Assembly (NCBI RefSeq): GCF_048544455.1
Contig: NC_133528.1
Location: 51,202,293 to 51,266,292, forward strand
From: Silene latifolia
Lineage: Eukaryota; Streptophyta; Magnoliopsida; Caryophyllales; Caryophyllaceae
Length of the DNA: 64,000 nucleotides
Direction of reading: 5' to 3'
Made by a program: the position numbers and the translations under genes. This document shows positions 36,839 through 48,614 of the stretch, one piece after another (position 1 is the stretch's first letter; each line of letters opens with the position of its first letter). Below the pieces are notes generated by a model that was not told where the DNA came from, made no database searches, and saw only the letters and a list, made by a program, of their open reading frames with translations.

Positions 36839-37455
36839 TGTAGCTCATGAGGACTTTTCTTCATGTCATTCATGTAGTAATTTGCCCTAAAGAGGGCAAA
36901 ACCATCATGAAGTAAATGAAGCATACGGTCAATGACTATGCTCTCACTGATTTTGCAATCAAGTGCCTCCATCTTCTAGACATTCTCAATCATGTTAAGA
37001 ATGTGTGGGCTAATCGGTTGGCCCTTCTGGAGTTTCGCATCAAAGAAGCGACAGGTATGCTCATAAGTAACGATCCTCGGTGCTTTTGAGAACTTGTTAG
37101 TGAACGTGGTGAAAATCTTGTTTGCACCTTGGGCAATGAAGCGTCTTTGCAAATTTGTTTCCATTGCAAAAATGAGTACGTTCTTTATCGCACCCGCTTC
37201 CATAACGAAGTCACTATAAGCAAGTGACTCGTCGACTCTTGCATTGGGGCCTGGGTTTGGCGGTATTGGCTCAGTTAAGTACTTGAGCTTACCGTCAGCA
37301 ATGGCAGCATTCCGCAATGATGCCTCCCAGTCCGCAAAGTTGGACCCGTCATTTTTCATACGTGTGAACTGATTCATGTGGTCCATGAAAGCTTTCAGCC
37401 AGGACTCGCGATCAAGTGTGGCACTTGGCATAGGGATTGCGTTATTTCCAACCAT

Positions 37456-39527
37456 TTGTTGTAACAGTATTATCAAAATAAAACGTATTCTACACTGCGA
37501 AAAGAAGAAAAATATAATAAGCATTCTCATCGTTATGATTTAAGTCTAATGCAATACTGTTATAACGCGAAGACTCAAGCATTTATACAATTGACCACTC
37601 TCAAGAATTATATAAATGATCCCAAGACTCAATTATCTGTAAATTGATAAGCCAACCTTTTGGCTAATTCTACTGTTAGAATTCTTGGTCGATAAATTTC
37701 TGTAAATTCTATCTTTAGTCCATCATAATCACGAGAAACTCTTCGGATTATAATGTTGAAATAAACTAAGTCAACACAAACTACTTACCCAACGTAGAAG
37801 GGGTCATATGGAGAGTAAGGTTCTATATGCCTACCGACGAAGAAGGGATTCATAGCTGTTTGCCCTTATAAAGACTAGTCTCAATTTCAGTTTTAGAGGA
37901 AGATCTCATCAACTTTATTTTAATTCATTTTAAGTGAACTAATATATAGCATGCGAGAATGAATAAACTAAGGTGATGGCTTAAAAATGTGTGACATCTG
38001 TATGTCTATGAAAACTAACATTCAACCTATATGAGTCAATTTTCATGCATTTTAGTAGTAGGTGGTTTGGTTTAGGCGGAATATGATGCACTAACTATCA
38101 TGTGAATGAAAAGCAATAAGAATGGAAAACGTAAAAGCAAAAATAAAGTCCTAGTGTGGCCTATCTACCAAAATGAACATAAATACAATTTTGGAATCCA
38201 TCCTTGGACCCGAGAAGCTTGTCTTGATGTTCCATCTTGGTCCATGTAGCGGGAGTGAGCAATCCAATCTCCATCTTTAGTCTTCTTTAAAAATTACAAT
38301 TAAAATTACAAAATAAACCTATTTACATTCTAATTTCAAAACATAATACTTAAAGAAAATAAAAGGAGATTCGAGATCTCAAATTACATAAAAAATTATG
38401 TTTCCATCATTACGAAAACATAATTTAACTAAGGCCACACTAGGTATTACAAATTACAACCGATTGCAAAAATACGTAAATTAAACCATTCAACAAAACA
38501 TTCAACTAAATAAAAAATACATCAACTAATAAATTAAACATTCAAGACATAATTCCTTAATTATGTAGAGTAATTTATCCAAACCATCTATTTAAATGAT
38601 CAAATTATGTGACAATTCCTCAATTACTCACAATAATTTTAATCTTAATACATATTAATCTTGTAATATGAATTAATCCAACATCATTTTAAACTTCTTT
38701 AAAATAATTAGGTATCTAAAAATTGTGAACTTCTTCACAACAATTAATCATACATTATTAATTTAATGTATAATCAATATTAGCCAAAACAAAACAAACA
38801 AAAACCAAAAAAAAATTCCTTTTTTTTCTTTTTGGTCTCGGCAAAACAGGAAAAAACAAGAAATTTTTTTTTCTTTTTCCAGCTCTCGACATAATGCCAA
38901 AAATAAACCCAAAACAGAAACCCTTTTTATCTCGGCATTTCTGCAAAAACCGAAACAAAAACAGAATTTTTTTTTTTTTATTTCGGCAATTGCCCAAAAA
39001 AACAGAAAGTTTTTTTTTTTCTTTTTGACTCGGCAAAACTGAAAGAAAAAAAAAACAGTTTCCCTATTTTTTCTTGCGGCATTATGCCCAAAATCAAAAA
39101 CATATTTTTTTCGAAAACAACCCAATTAATAATGAACAAGTTTGTTTAAAGTTGCTACTAGAACAAGATTGGCATAATCATCAATATTAATGAATCATGA
39201 TCTTAAACAACAATTTAATCATGTATGCCAAAAACTATATAGCAAAAACAAAAATCATCATTAATCAAAACAATTCCATTTACATTTCAATTTAATTCTT
39301 ATTAAATCAAAACATCTACAAATTTATTATATTATCATCTTAACCTATTAAAACAATAATATGAATAAATCGAATGGAATCAAAACAACAAAACAAAAAA
39401 AACTTTCGGCTGAAAAAAAAATTAAATTGGCAGAAATTTTTTTTTTCAAAACAGCCGCACCTTTTTTTTTTCTTCAAATTTTTTCAAATCCATTTATGAA
39501 AATCATCAAAAATAATTTCGTGGCCTT
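37456..39527 (-). other. copia-1b leader
   Basis: AT-rich with homopolymers at 38810-39060. It closely matches the copia-1a leader (11945-14014), differing by scattered bases and homopolymer lengths. I see no gene. Confidence 0.7.
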
Positions 39528-39540
39528 GGCTCTGATACCA
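39528..39540 (-). other. copia-1b primer binding site (initiator tRNA-Met type)
   Basis: Minus strand TGGTATCAGAGCC, two bases from the LTR edge. Identical to copia-1a. Confidence 0.9.
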
Positions 39541-39542
39541 CT

Positions 39543-40646
39543 TGTAGGAATTATCGGTATACTTCCTTTAAGAAATTACGGATTATAACGAAATTATAAT
39601 TATGAATACGAGTCATAAATGAAATAGCATAAACAAAATAGAGAGATTAAGAAATAACCTTTGGTCCTAGCAAAATTGGCCTAAGAACAATATCGAAATC
39701 GATATTCTCCTATTAGTTGCACCCAAGATGCTCCGAGAAATGCCCCTCAAATTGGTAGAATGAGATCCCTAAATTAACTAATTAATTTAGGGTTTTGTGT
39801 TTTGTTTTTGATGAGAGAATATTAGGTCAAAAGAGAAGTCCCAAAATGATCTCCCTCCTACCCTATTATAACCGAAAAAGGGAGAGAAAAATGGGAGATA
39901 TTTTTTCCTTCTTTTCTTGTTTTGACCACCGAAATAATAAGGAGGATTATCTCCTTATTTTCGGTTTTTCCACCTACCAAAAATAAGGTGATTAAATCTT
40001 CTTATTTTTGGTAGTTTACAAAATGTATATAAAGTGTATAATTTCTAAATTGTCATTTAATTTATTCCGTATTAATAAGTCTACACACAACAGCTTGCAG
40101 TCGAGTTATTAATACCGGTCTGTAATAATTTATTATGACAATCTCGTATAATATATATTTTAACTATAAATATCGCATATTTATAATTAGCTAATTAAAT
40201 GTAACCGATTACGTTTAATTACGAATTTACATCTTAATTCGTTTAATCTAACATTATATACATTAATTAAATACAACATATTATATTCAATTTACGAATT
40301 GACAGTTAATTCGTTTCAGCTAATATTATTTAATTGTATTAAATAACCGTCTCATCAACACATTGACTAACTGTTTAGTCAAATACATGGACTAACCTTT
40401 TAGTCATATAAGGCATCAATGTAATTACATTTTCATAATCACATCTCTCAAACACATCCTTTAGGTGTGACTTTTAGGGACCAGTTGATCACCGCCATCA
40501 GTATGATAATAACGTCAACTTTCCAGCAAGCCAACCGTTATTAGGTAATCGTTAATCAACTGATAAAATACAAAGTATACCCTTGTGAACCTATAAGAGA
40601 TTTATAAATGTTATCACACTAATTGTGGAGGACACAAGCTCCAACA
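39543..40646 (-). repeat. copia-1b 5' LTR, complete
   Basis: TGTAGGAATT to ...CTCCAACA, 1104 bp. It is followed by ATTACAACATACTC, the same gypsy RT join as after copia-1a. Confidence 0.88.
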
Positions 40647-42802
40647 ATTACAACATACTCATAATGGCCATACCTCGACGTGAAAGCTGTCTTTGGTATG
40701 TCCACCTCTCTAATCTTCACCTGATGGTACCCCGACCTTCAATCAATCTTGGAAAAGACTGATGCACCACTCAACTGATCAAACAGGTCATCTATCCTTG
40801 GCAAAGGATACTTGTTCTTCACCGTCACTCGGTTCAGCTCCCTGTAGTCTATGCACAACCTCAAGCTCCCATCTTTCTTCTTCACAAAAAGAACTGGTGC
40901 TCCCCACGGTGATACACTAGGTCTAATGTATCCCTTCTCTATCAGATCATCTAACTGTTTCCTGAGCTCCTTCATCTCTTTAGGACCCATCCGGTACAGT
41001 GCCTTAGAGATTGGCCCCGTCCCCGGTTTCAACTCAACCGTGAAATCTATCTCCCACTTCGGTGGCAACCCCGGAATCTCCTCTGGAAAGACATCTGCAA
41101 ACTCACCCACCACTGGTATCTGATCAACCGTCGGACTCTCTATCCGGTCATCTCTCACATGGCACAAGATCAAAGGGCATCCCTTCCTCGGATAGGACTT
41201 CAAGGTCATAGCTGCAATCAACTTAACTTTGGGTTTGACCACAAATCCACGATAAGACACACTAACGCCCTTAGGACCTCTCAAAGACACTTTCTTTTGA
41301 TGACAGTCTATCTTAGCTTTGTACTTTCCCAACCAATCCATCCCGACTATCATCTCAAAATCATCAAAAGAAAACTCTAGCAAGTCCACAGGTAGATCAA
41401 CTTGGCCAACTATCATAGATACATCCCTATACAACTTTCCACATGATACAGACTCACCCGAAGGTATAAAAACTTTCTCACTTACAGACTCATATACCCT
41501 CAAACCCAACCGTTTAACATGACTCGAAGATACAAACGACTGAGACGCCCCCGAATCAAACAAAACAAAGGTATGAATACCGTTAACAAGAAAAGTACCA
41601 GTGATAATATGTGCATCGTCCTCAGCTGCTTTCTTGTCCATCATGAACAGCTTTCCACTGGTCTTATGTCCACCTCCCTGGACAGTACTGGCTGATGTGG
41701 TCGGTTTAGCACCCGACCCCTGATTGTTGTTGTTGTTCGTAGCTGGTTTCTGATAGGAATTACCGCCATTGCGGTTACCTCCACCCTGGTATCTCTGACC
41801 TCCCCAGTTAGACCATGACCCAGTCGGTCTATTGCTCGCATAACTCTGTGCCGACCCCTAACAATAGCTCCCCTGAGCTGATCTCTGAAAAGCTCCAGGT
41901 ACACTCGTGCACTCATGTCTCTTGTGGCCTACACCGCCACAGCCATAGCAGGTCATCCCCCAACTACCACTACCACTCATACGGCCACGCCCAAAGGAAG
42001 CCCCGGCACTGAACCCTGACCCAGAGAAAACGCTCTAGCCTGATTGTGGTTGCCTTTCTTATGGCTAGATTGGCCACCACCTTCACTCTCATCCTTTCTT
42101 TTCTCAACCACTCTCTCCTGAGCCATCTCCACCAACCTCTCAGCTCTTCCAGCCCTCTCGTAAGCTTCCTTAACATCAATAAGGACTCCCACGGGTAACT
42201 TGTCCATGATCTTGGGAGTCAACCCCCTCTCAAACCTCAGCGCTAGGTTCTCCTCACTCAAACACATGACGTCAGCATACCTAGACTTCTCATTAAACTG
42301 TTTGTAGTACTCAGCCACTGACATATCGGATGTCATCCTAAACCCATCAAACTCCTCCCTCAGCTTACTCCTCACATGCTCAGGTACAAACGCTTTCCTC
42401 ATAGCCCTCTAAAACTCTTCCCAAGGTATAGCAGGTAAGCCCTGCTTCGTATACATCTCTCTAGCACTCACTTTCACCTTGTCCCACCACTCACCAGCCG
42501 CTTCCCTCAGGTAGAACGCAGCTTGTTCTACTCTCATCTCATCAGGACAGTGTACCAGGTTCAGTATGTTCTCCATCTCACGATGCCAGTTGTCAAGAAG
42601 GTTTGGCTCCCCGGTCCCCTTGTACTCTTTTGGGTTAAACCTCGCTATATAAAGGCTGATCTTAGAGTGATCAACCTCCTTATCCTTTCCCACTCTCTTT
42701 AGGGCCTCCGTAAGAGCATCTTGATGCTCCAACATCTTAACTACATCGTCGATGTTCATGTTCTCAGCTCTCGCATACAAAGCGTTTTTTCTTGGGCGGC
42801 AT
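40647..42802 (-). pseudogene. Gypsy C: gag start to reverse transcriptase, broken
   Basis: The ATG at 42800-42802 is followed by a basic stretch, and the frame is shifted by one extra A in a run of six near 42784-42789. It then enters gag, the CCHC knuckle (about 41930), the DSGAS protease (about 41550) and the N-terminal part of RT. Further lesions are a CAG-to-TAG codon at about 42409, a 1-bp deletion near 42026, and a TGA at 40739-40741. It ends at the copia-1b LTR inside RT. This is the only copy that still has the start of gag. Confidence 0.87.
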
Positions 42803-43660
42803 CTTGAAACTATATAAGAAAGGGTAGATATAAATATACGCACTATAATTCCAAAACACGAAAGCAGACTGCCCAGAACACACTCGATCGAGTGCCTAAA
42901 CCTACTCGATCGAGTAGAGGCTACTCGATCGAGTGCCCACCATACTCGATCGAGTGCCCCGACCTCAGACCCAAAACAGACCTTCTGATCTCTAACATAC
43001 TCGACCGAGTAGCACAGCCACTCGATCGAGTGACCCCCTACTCGATCGAGTGCCCTATGTACTCGATCGAGTACCCAAAAACACGATTCTGGTTATAAAA
43101 ACGTCAAATACCCACTCGATCGAGTCAGACCCACTCGACCGAGTACCTCACCTACTCGATCGAGTACCCCCTACTCGATCGAGTCATGCTTACTCGTATA
43201 TACTACCCGCATGTTATCTCTCATATCCGATCATACTATAAAACTCTATAAACTCAACATTATAATCTAACTACGCATGCGATTCTACACAACTCCTCAT
43301 TCAATCAACAAAACAACTATTTCATGTTATCAAATGCCACATAATAAACAACCATCATGCTTCTTATACAACCAACATATATATATACCTCACCAACTTT
43401 TTAATCACCATATCAATCTTCTACTCCCAACATCCATCAATTCACAACATATATCGTCACATTCACATACAAGCTAACAAACACCACATATAACCTTGAC
43501 ATATACCCCCCATGTGACCGGTTCAAAATTGTAGGGCGAGTTCGCGACTTTAGGACGTCTCCCAAGCCTTTGCATTAGCTCCTACAACCTTTACCCCGGG
43601 TTCATTTTAATTGACTCCCTATATTCACTAGATTCATTGGTTACAGGTTTCAGGATCGTC
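42803..43660 (-). other. Gypsy leader (5' untranslated region) with dense palindrome cluster
   Basis: Non-coding DNA between the gag start and the primer binding site. Its gag-proximal part (about 42880-43195) holds about a dozen ACTCGATCGAGT motifs. The distal part is C/A-rich and unremarkable. Confidence 0.75.
42880..43195. repeat. ACTCGATCGAGT palindrome cluster in the gypsy leader
   Basis: About twelve copies in about 315 bp, mostly perfect, with two CTCGACCGAG variants. The most common right-hand context is GAGTGCCC or GAGTACCC. Spacer lengths vary. Confidence 0.88.
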
Positions 43661-43672
43661 GCTCTGATACCA
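43661..43672 (-). other. Gypsy primer binding site (initiator tRNA-Met type)
   Basis: Minus strand TGGTATCAGAGC, three bases from the LTR edge. Confidence 0.88.
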
Positions 43673-43675
43673 TTT

Positions 43676-45070
43676 TGTAACACCCCCATACTCCAAGTGC
43701 CTTACCAGGACCACCCAAGTATAAAGATGTTACCATCTCGGTTTCCCGAGGCAATGATAATCATAAGACAATAACGAAACAACATTTAAATAGTATAAGT
43801 TTAGTGAATAAGATACAATCTAAAACCAAATACCAAAATACGGTTACATGTTCTCAAAACCAACTGTTTACTCAACTAAATGAAATGTTTAATAAACTAC
43901 TCAAGCTACAGCGGAAGACTCTATCATCTGAAAGTGGCACCTCCCAGCTATCCCATGTAACTCGACTCATACCTGCTCAACAACTACTCACCATCCCCGA
44001 ATGGATCACCACAGTTTTTAAAACAATAAACGGGGTCAGTACTAATCACACAATTTATATATAATCCAACAACACAATCAACACAGCTCAAGCATCACAG
44101 ATATACTCCGAACTCCATTCCCAGCTCCACAATACTGACTACACACTAAAGTGTGTAGCCCTTCCAGAGTGCCCATCGCAACAGGTCACTCCACGCCGCC
44201 AGTGGGGGACGGCAGCCATTCTCACCTAATCCCTGCTCATCTCCGTCGAGCGATAAACCCAAATTCCTTAATGTACACATCCCTTCTGTGGCGGGTTCCA
44301 CAGAAGGAGAATAATGGGCGTGACTCCACTCAGCCAGGGACGCGCCCCGTAGAACACAGATATATACAAACAATCACAACTACTAAACAGCAATCAACAC
44401 CAACAACCGTCACAATATCGTATGATAATAATCAACAATCACAAATTAACACCACACATTATGGGACTAATACTGAGTAGGGAAACCCTACCTGGAAAGC
44501 AACACAGTCAGACGATCTCAATAGCTGTTATCAAAAGGCCTCTTCTACGAATCCTCCTCCTAACATACAATCATACAATTACTACCAATCAAGAAACACA
44601 ACAAAACCCCCAAATCCCCAAATTAGGGTTTAACTAACTTTAACGAATTACCATAAAAACAGTACGTAGATCTTACCCTCGACGCAAGGATCACAAAGGT
44701 GTAAAGAAGACGAATTCCGACCTCCCAAGCTCCGGGATTTGCCAATAATGCGATTGATGCGAAGAACGTAGATTGTTTTCTCTTTTGAAAATAATTAGGT
44801 TTGTAAAAGTGTATTAAGAAAGTGATGGAGGCGTTTATATATTAAATCGCATTATTAACAAAACCCGACAAATCATCCCCCCGTAAACCGGCTACTCGAT
44901 CGAGTAGCTGACATACTCGATCGAGTGTCGCCTACTCGATCGAGTATCAAGGTTACTCGATCGAGTACCCAACAGGTCAGAAACTGTTTTAAATCGTAAA
45001 ACACCCTTACTCGACAGAGTAAGGCCCACTCGATAGAGTACCCAAAGGCTCATAAAACCGTAGTATTACA
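43676..45070 (-). repeat. Gypsy 5' LTR (right copy)
   Basis: TGTAACACCC to GTATTACA, 1395 bp, matching 765-2177. It contains the same six-motif palindrome cluster at about 44895-45045 and the same candidate minus-strand TATA element (GTTTATATA on plus, about 44833-44841). GTCTG follows at 45071-45075. Confidence 0.88.
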
Positions 45071-45075
45071 GTCTG
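45071..45075. repeat. Right target-site duplication GTCTG of the gypsy composite
   Basis: It pairs with 760-764. The sequence after it continues the copia-3 3' UTR. Confidence 0.85.
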
Positions 45076-47687
45076 CCTATGTGATCGACTAGTCATCACT
45101 TATGACCCTATGACACTTGAACTTGTCATCAATCGACTCACACTCTAGTCACTAGGAGACGTCACCTCATATAAATGACTAGGGGCCAATACTATGTTAA
45201 TCCAGTTCATTTTAATAGGGTTCAACGTTGTCCTTACAACCTATTTGGATATAACAAAGTAAAAGAGTTTTAAAATAAAACTCAAACGATAAATGTGATT
45301 ATCATATATGAATTATCAATATAATAATATTACTTCTTATCGCATAATCCAACGTGAATAAAATCCATGAAACTACATGGTGGTTTCATTAAACCTGCAA
45401 TAAAAACTTGGTTGGAGAATATACAATATAACCATCATCCAAACTTCATAAATTGTAATTTCCTTCTTTCAATGTATTCTCGAATATCATGAAACTTCTA
45501 AGTACTCATTTAGCTTTGATTCTAGGCTTGAGCGCTTTAACTTGAAAGATGCTCCCACTGTTATCATATAACTTGTGATAAGATACATGGTGAAAGGATT
45601 TACTTTTAGTTCCTTTACAATCCATCTTATCCTTACCACAAAGTACTCAGACTCTATTTGTAGAATTCACAATGACTGACTTTTCAAGGTTGTTCTAGCT
45701 ATTTGCACCTCTGACAATTGACAACAAGATCAGCCTAAGAAAGTCGAGCTTTTGTAACCCTTCACACAAAACTACATGTTTCTATTAATCATAAGTATGA
45801 ATCCTTATTCCTTCTCAAGAACTTAAGGATGTATCCAGCGGCTATTCATTGACCCTCACATGGATTGACTTGTCTTGCTTAAAGCATACAATTTATCAGT
45901 GTTTGCGCATATCTTAGCACATTAGGTCGACCCAATGGCGGAAACATTGGGAATCGATTTCATTTGTTCAACAATTTCAGATCCAGTGGGTAATTGTGAT
46001 TGGTTCAAAGTAATCCCACAATCCATTGGAATAAAATCCCTCTTGGTTTTATCCATGCTGAAATGACGAAGAATCTTATCAATGTAAGACTTTTGACTTA
46101 ATGCTTATATCCCTTTAGGTCTATCTCTATAGATCCGGATATCAAATATGCGATGTGTCTCACCTAAATCTTTCATCTGGAAATGATTTCCCAACCACCC
46201 CTTTACGGAGGTAAGCAACGGTACATCATTCCCAATGAGTAATATGTGAAGACAATTTTGCTCCCATTAAACTCCATGTATAAACATGGTTCTTCGACAA
46301 TTCGAGTAAAACCAATCTCTATTATCTCATGATTTGAAAATAAGTTCCCACTAAACTTCATGTATAATTATCACATGACTGGGAAAATGATTTTTACAAT
46401 CTCTTAAAGCTTTGCTTAAAACAACATATGGATCCCTTAAGCTTACTTAGCATGTTAGGATTCTCAGACTTAAACCTAAGATCAGTGTCGCATACACATC
46501 CTCTTCTAAATACCTATTTAGAAAAGTGGTTTAATATCACTTGCCATGTTTCATCAAAATGAAATGCGGCAATCACTAACATGATATAATTGGATTAACA
46601 TCACCATGTTCATCTACGCTATTCTATACTTGGAGGCTTTACTTCAAAGAGACCAATATCTTAAAGTAATTATTCTAAGCTTTGCGTATAGAATATATCA
46701 CGTATTGTGAAACCAAGACTTCTTTGCAACAATTCCGATTTGGTTTACTAGCAACAATTCACTCAATAGATAATAGTTCTATTACTTTCTAAAAGCAACT
46801 CTATTGATAACATGTGGACGACTTTTAGAACATTTTCTCATGTCATTATTCTACAAAATAAGTTTGTAGCGATTTTCTCCCACTCTATCTTTTTATAAAT
46901 ACACCCACTTTCCAAGAAGATAGCTTTATGAGCTATAAACAATTTTGTTCTTTTGTATGAAAAAGAGCATTAGGCACATGTTATCCTTGAGTTATCTATT
47001 AAGATATGTTACCATTTTAGAGACTAATCCTTTCCATATGTTGTATGGAGTCTCGTTTGTGATTTATCTTGCGCGTTTTCGCTTTACACAACTCATGCTA
47101 ATATTGGATTTCAAATCCCCAAATATGAGTTCAATAACTTATTTTAACTCTCAATCGATTGATCTTACATTACATAAGAAATGTCATGGTTCTATGAATC
47201 CTTTAATTGGGAATCAAATTCATAACTTAGGTCTTAACCATATTGAACAAATCATCATTTTTCAATGTGATCGATTGAGTTGAGTCGATTCATTTTATGT
47301 TATAGATATTAATAGAGAAAGAGGAAAGATGTCTTAGAACTTAAAATGCCATAAACCGAAATGACTTGGTTGAAAGCCAAGTCATTTAAAACAAAATACA
47401 ATATTTGTACGGAAATGTAAAATAAAAGAAACTTCCACGTCTAACAAGAAAACAAAATAAGTTTTCAAGAAAATGTCATAACATAACTACTATTATGAAG
47501 ACATATTCAAAATCAAATGCCAAGCCAAGTCCATAGGTCTCCATCTATACGGCGGCTACTTTAGCTTCCCTTGGAGATCCTCCTCATGCTTGCTTAGCTT
47601 TTCCATTTTTCTCATGCCCTAAATTCAATAAGAAAGGCGAGAAACACAACTAGTATCTTAATACAAAGTTGGGTTGGAAAATTAATA
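45076..47687 (-). pseudogene. copia-3 3' UTR and heavily decayed pol
   Basis: Blocks align in order with the copia-1 3' UTR (45076-45250), RNase H (about 45540-45680) and RT (about 45780-46560, for example the segment around TTTCATCTGGAAATG near 46170). Integrase-like remnants extend to about 47300. No usable frame is left. Decay is much stronger than in copia-1 or copia-2, which fits its place as the oldest layer. Confidence 0.75.
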
Positions 47688-48614
47688 TCAATAACATAAA
47701 CTTTTGGAAGAAATATTACCTAATGGAGTCACACGTCCAGCTTTGATGTCTCCCAAATATTTGGGGCAATTGCGCTTCCAATGGCCTATGCCATTACAAT
47801 AATGACAATTATCATCGGATGTTGCTCCCTTTTTGGGTTTGGTAGAGCAATTCTCAATAGCTTTTCCCTTACCCTTGTAGGGAGTGGGCTTCTTACCCTT
47901 GTTAGCACTTTTCTTAAACTTTATCTTACTCTTTGCATTGATGTTGAGCACATCCTTGCTAGTGCTTGCATTAAGCCCCATGTCTCTTTTGGCTTGCACA
48001 AGCATTTTTTGCAACTCATGGAGATCGGTTTTCAAGTTTTACATGTTATAGTTTACCCTAAATTGAACATAGCTCTTGATTCGGCTTAAGGAATGGAGCA
48101 CTCGGTCAATCACGAGTTGCTCGGGGATCTCTACCCCTTGCAACTTAAGGGTCTCAACATACTCAATCATTTTGAGCACATGAGGACTCACTTTTTGTCC
48201 TTCTTTGATATTGAGGTCAAAGAATTGGGAAACCGCTTCATATTGAATAATCCTAAGAGATTTTGAAAACATGGTCACAAGTCTAGTGTAGATTTCATAG
48301 GCGGTGCACATCTTAATGGCACTCCTTTGAAGATCGGGTTCCATGGAAAAAATCAAGACATTCTTGACCGCGGCGGATTCTTTTTGGTAGGTCTCATAGG
48401 CCTCCCTAACCGCGTTTGTTGACCTAGCATTAGGAGTAGCGGGAGGAGCCGTGGTAAGGTATTGAAGCTTGTCATCACCTTCCGCGGCTAAGCAAAGCTG
48501 CGCATCCCAATCGGTGAAATTTGAACCATTCTTTTCGAGTTTGCAACGGTCCATAAAGGATCGAAGCCATGAAACGGTAGTGAGAGGTGGTGCGGATGAG
48601 CTAGAGGTTGCCAT
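47688..48614 (-). pseudogene. copia-3 gag, nearly intact, with one TAA stop
   Basis: The frame runs from the ATG at 48612-48614, rich in Ser/Ala at the start, through a UBN2-type gag domain. A single in-frame TAA (48039-48041) interrupts it. A lysine-rich segment and a CCHC knuckle CHYCNGIGHWKRNC (about 47775-47815) follow. It lacks the downstream protease in the same frame. Gag is far better preserved than pol in this element. Confidence 0.82.

Larger units (their letters stand above)
27098..37455 (-). pseudogene. copia-1b gag-pol polyprotein, split by an Athila-like element and lacking the integrase core
   Basis: The gag ATG is at 37453-37455 and the terminal TAG at 27098-27100. The coding text is 36839-37455 (gag) and 27098-29962 (rest of gag, protease, RT, RNase H). 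The RT carries the YVDDILLIGND box. Compared with copia-1a, a 540-bp in-frame deletion (copia-1a 9931-10470) at about 29101 removes the whole DDE core between ATG-containing endpoints. The first knuckle Cys-pair is also damaged (CHHSHKTGHW). It shares two nonsense codons with copia-1a (at about 28537 and 27353), which shows that the copies descend from an already dead parent. Confidence 0.88.
765..45070 (-). mobile_element. Ty3/gypsy chromovirus composite (44.3 kb), containing two copia-1 copies, copia-2 and an Athila-like element
   Basis: One gypsy integration unit bounded by LTRs at 765-2177 and 43676-45070 and by the GTCTG duplication. In plus coordinates it reads: 3' LTR, gypsy A (integrase to gag), copia-1a, gypsy B (RT to gag, split by copia-2), copia-1b (split by an Athila-like element), gypsy C (RT to gag start), leader with primer binding site, 5' LTR. 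Only gypsy A has integrase. The chromodomain-type C-terminus and the gag-protease-RT-RNase H-integrase order place it with chromoviruses. The Tekay/Del clade is my best guess, from the shape of the C-terminal tail. Confidence 0.85.
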
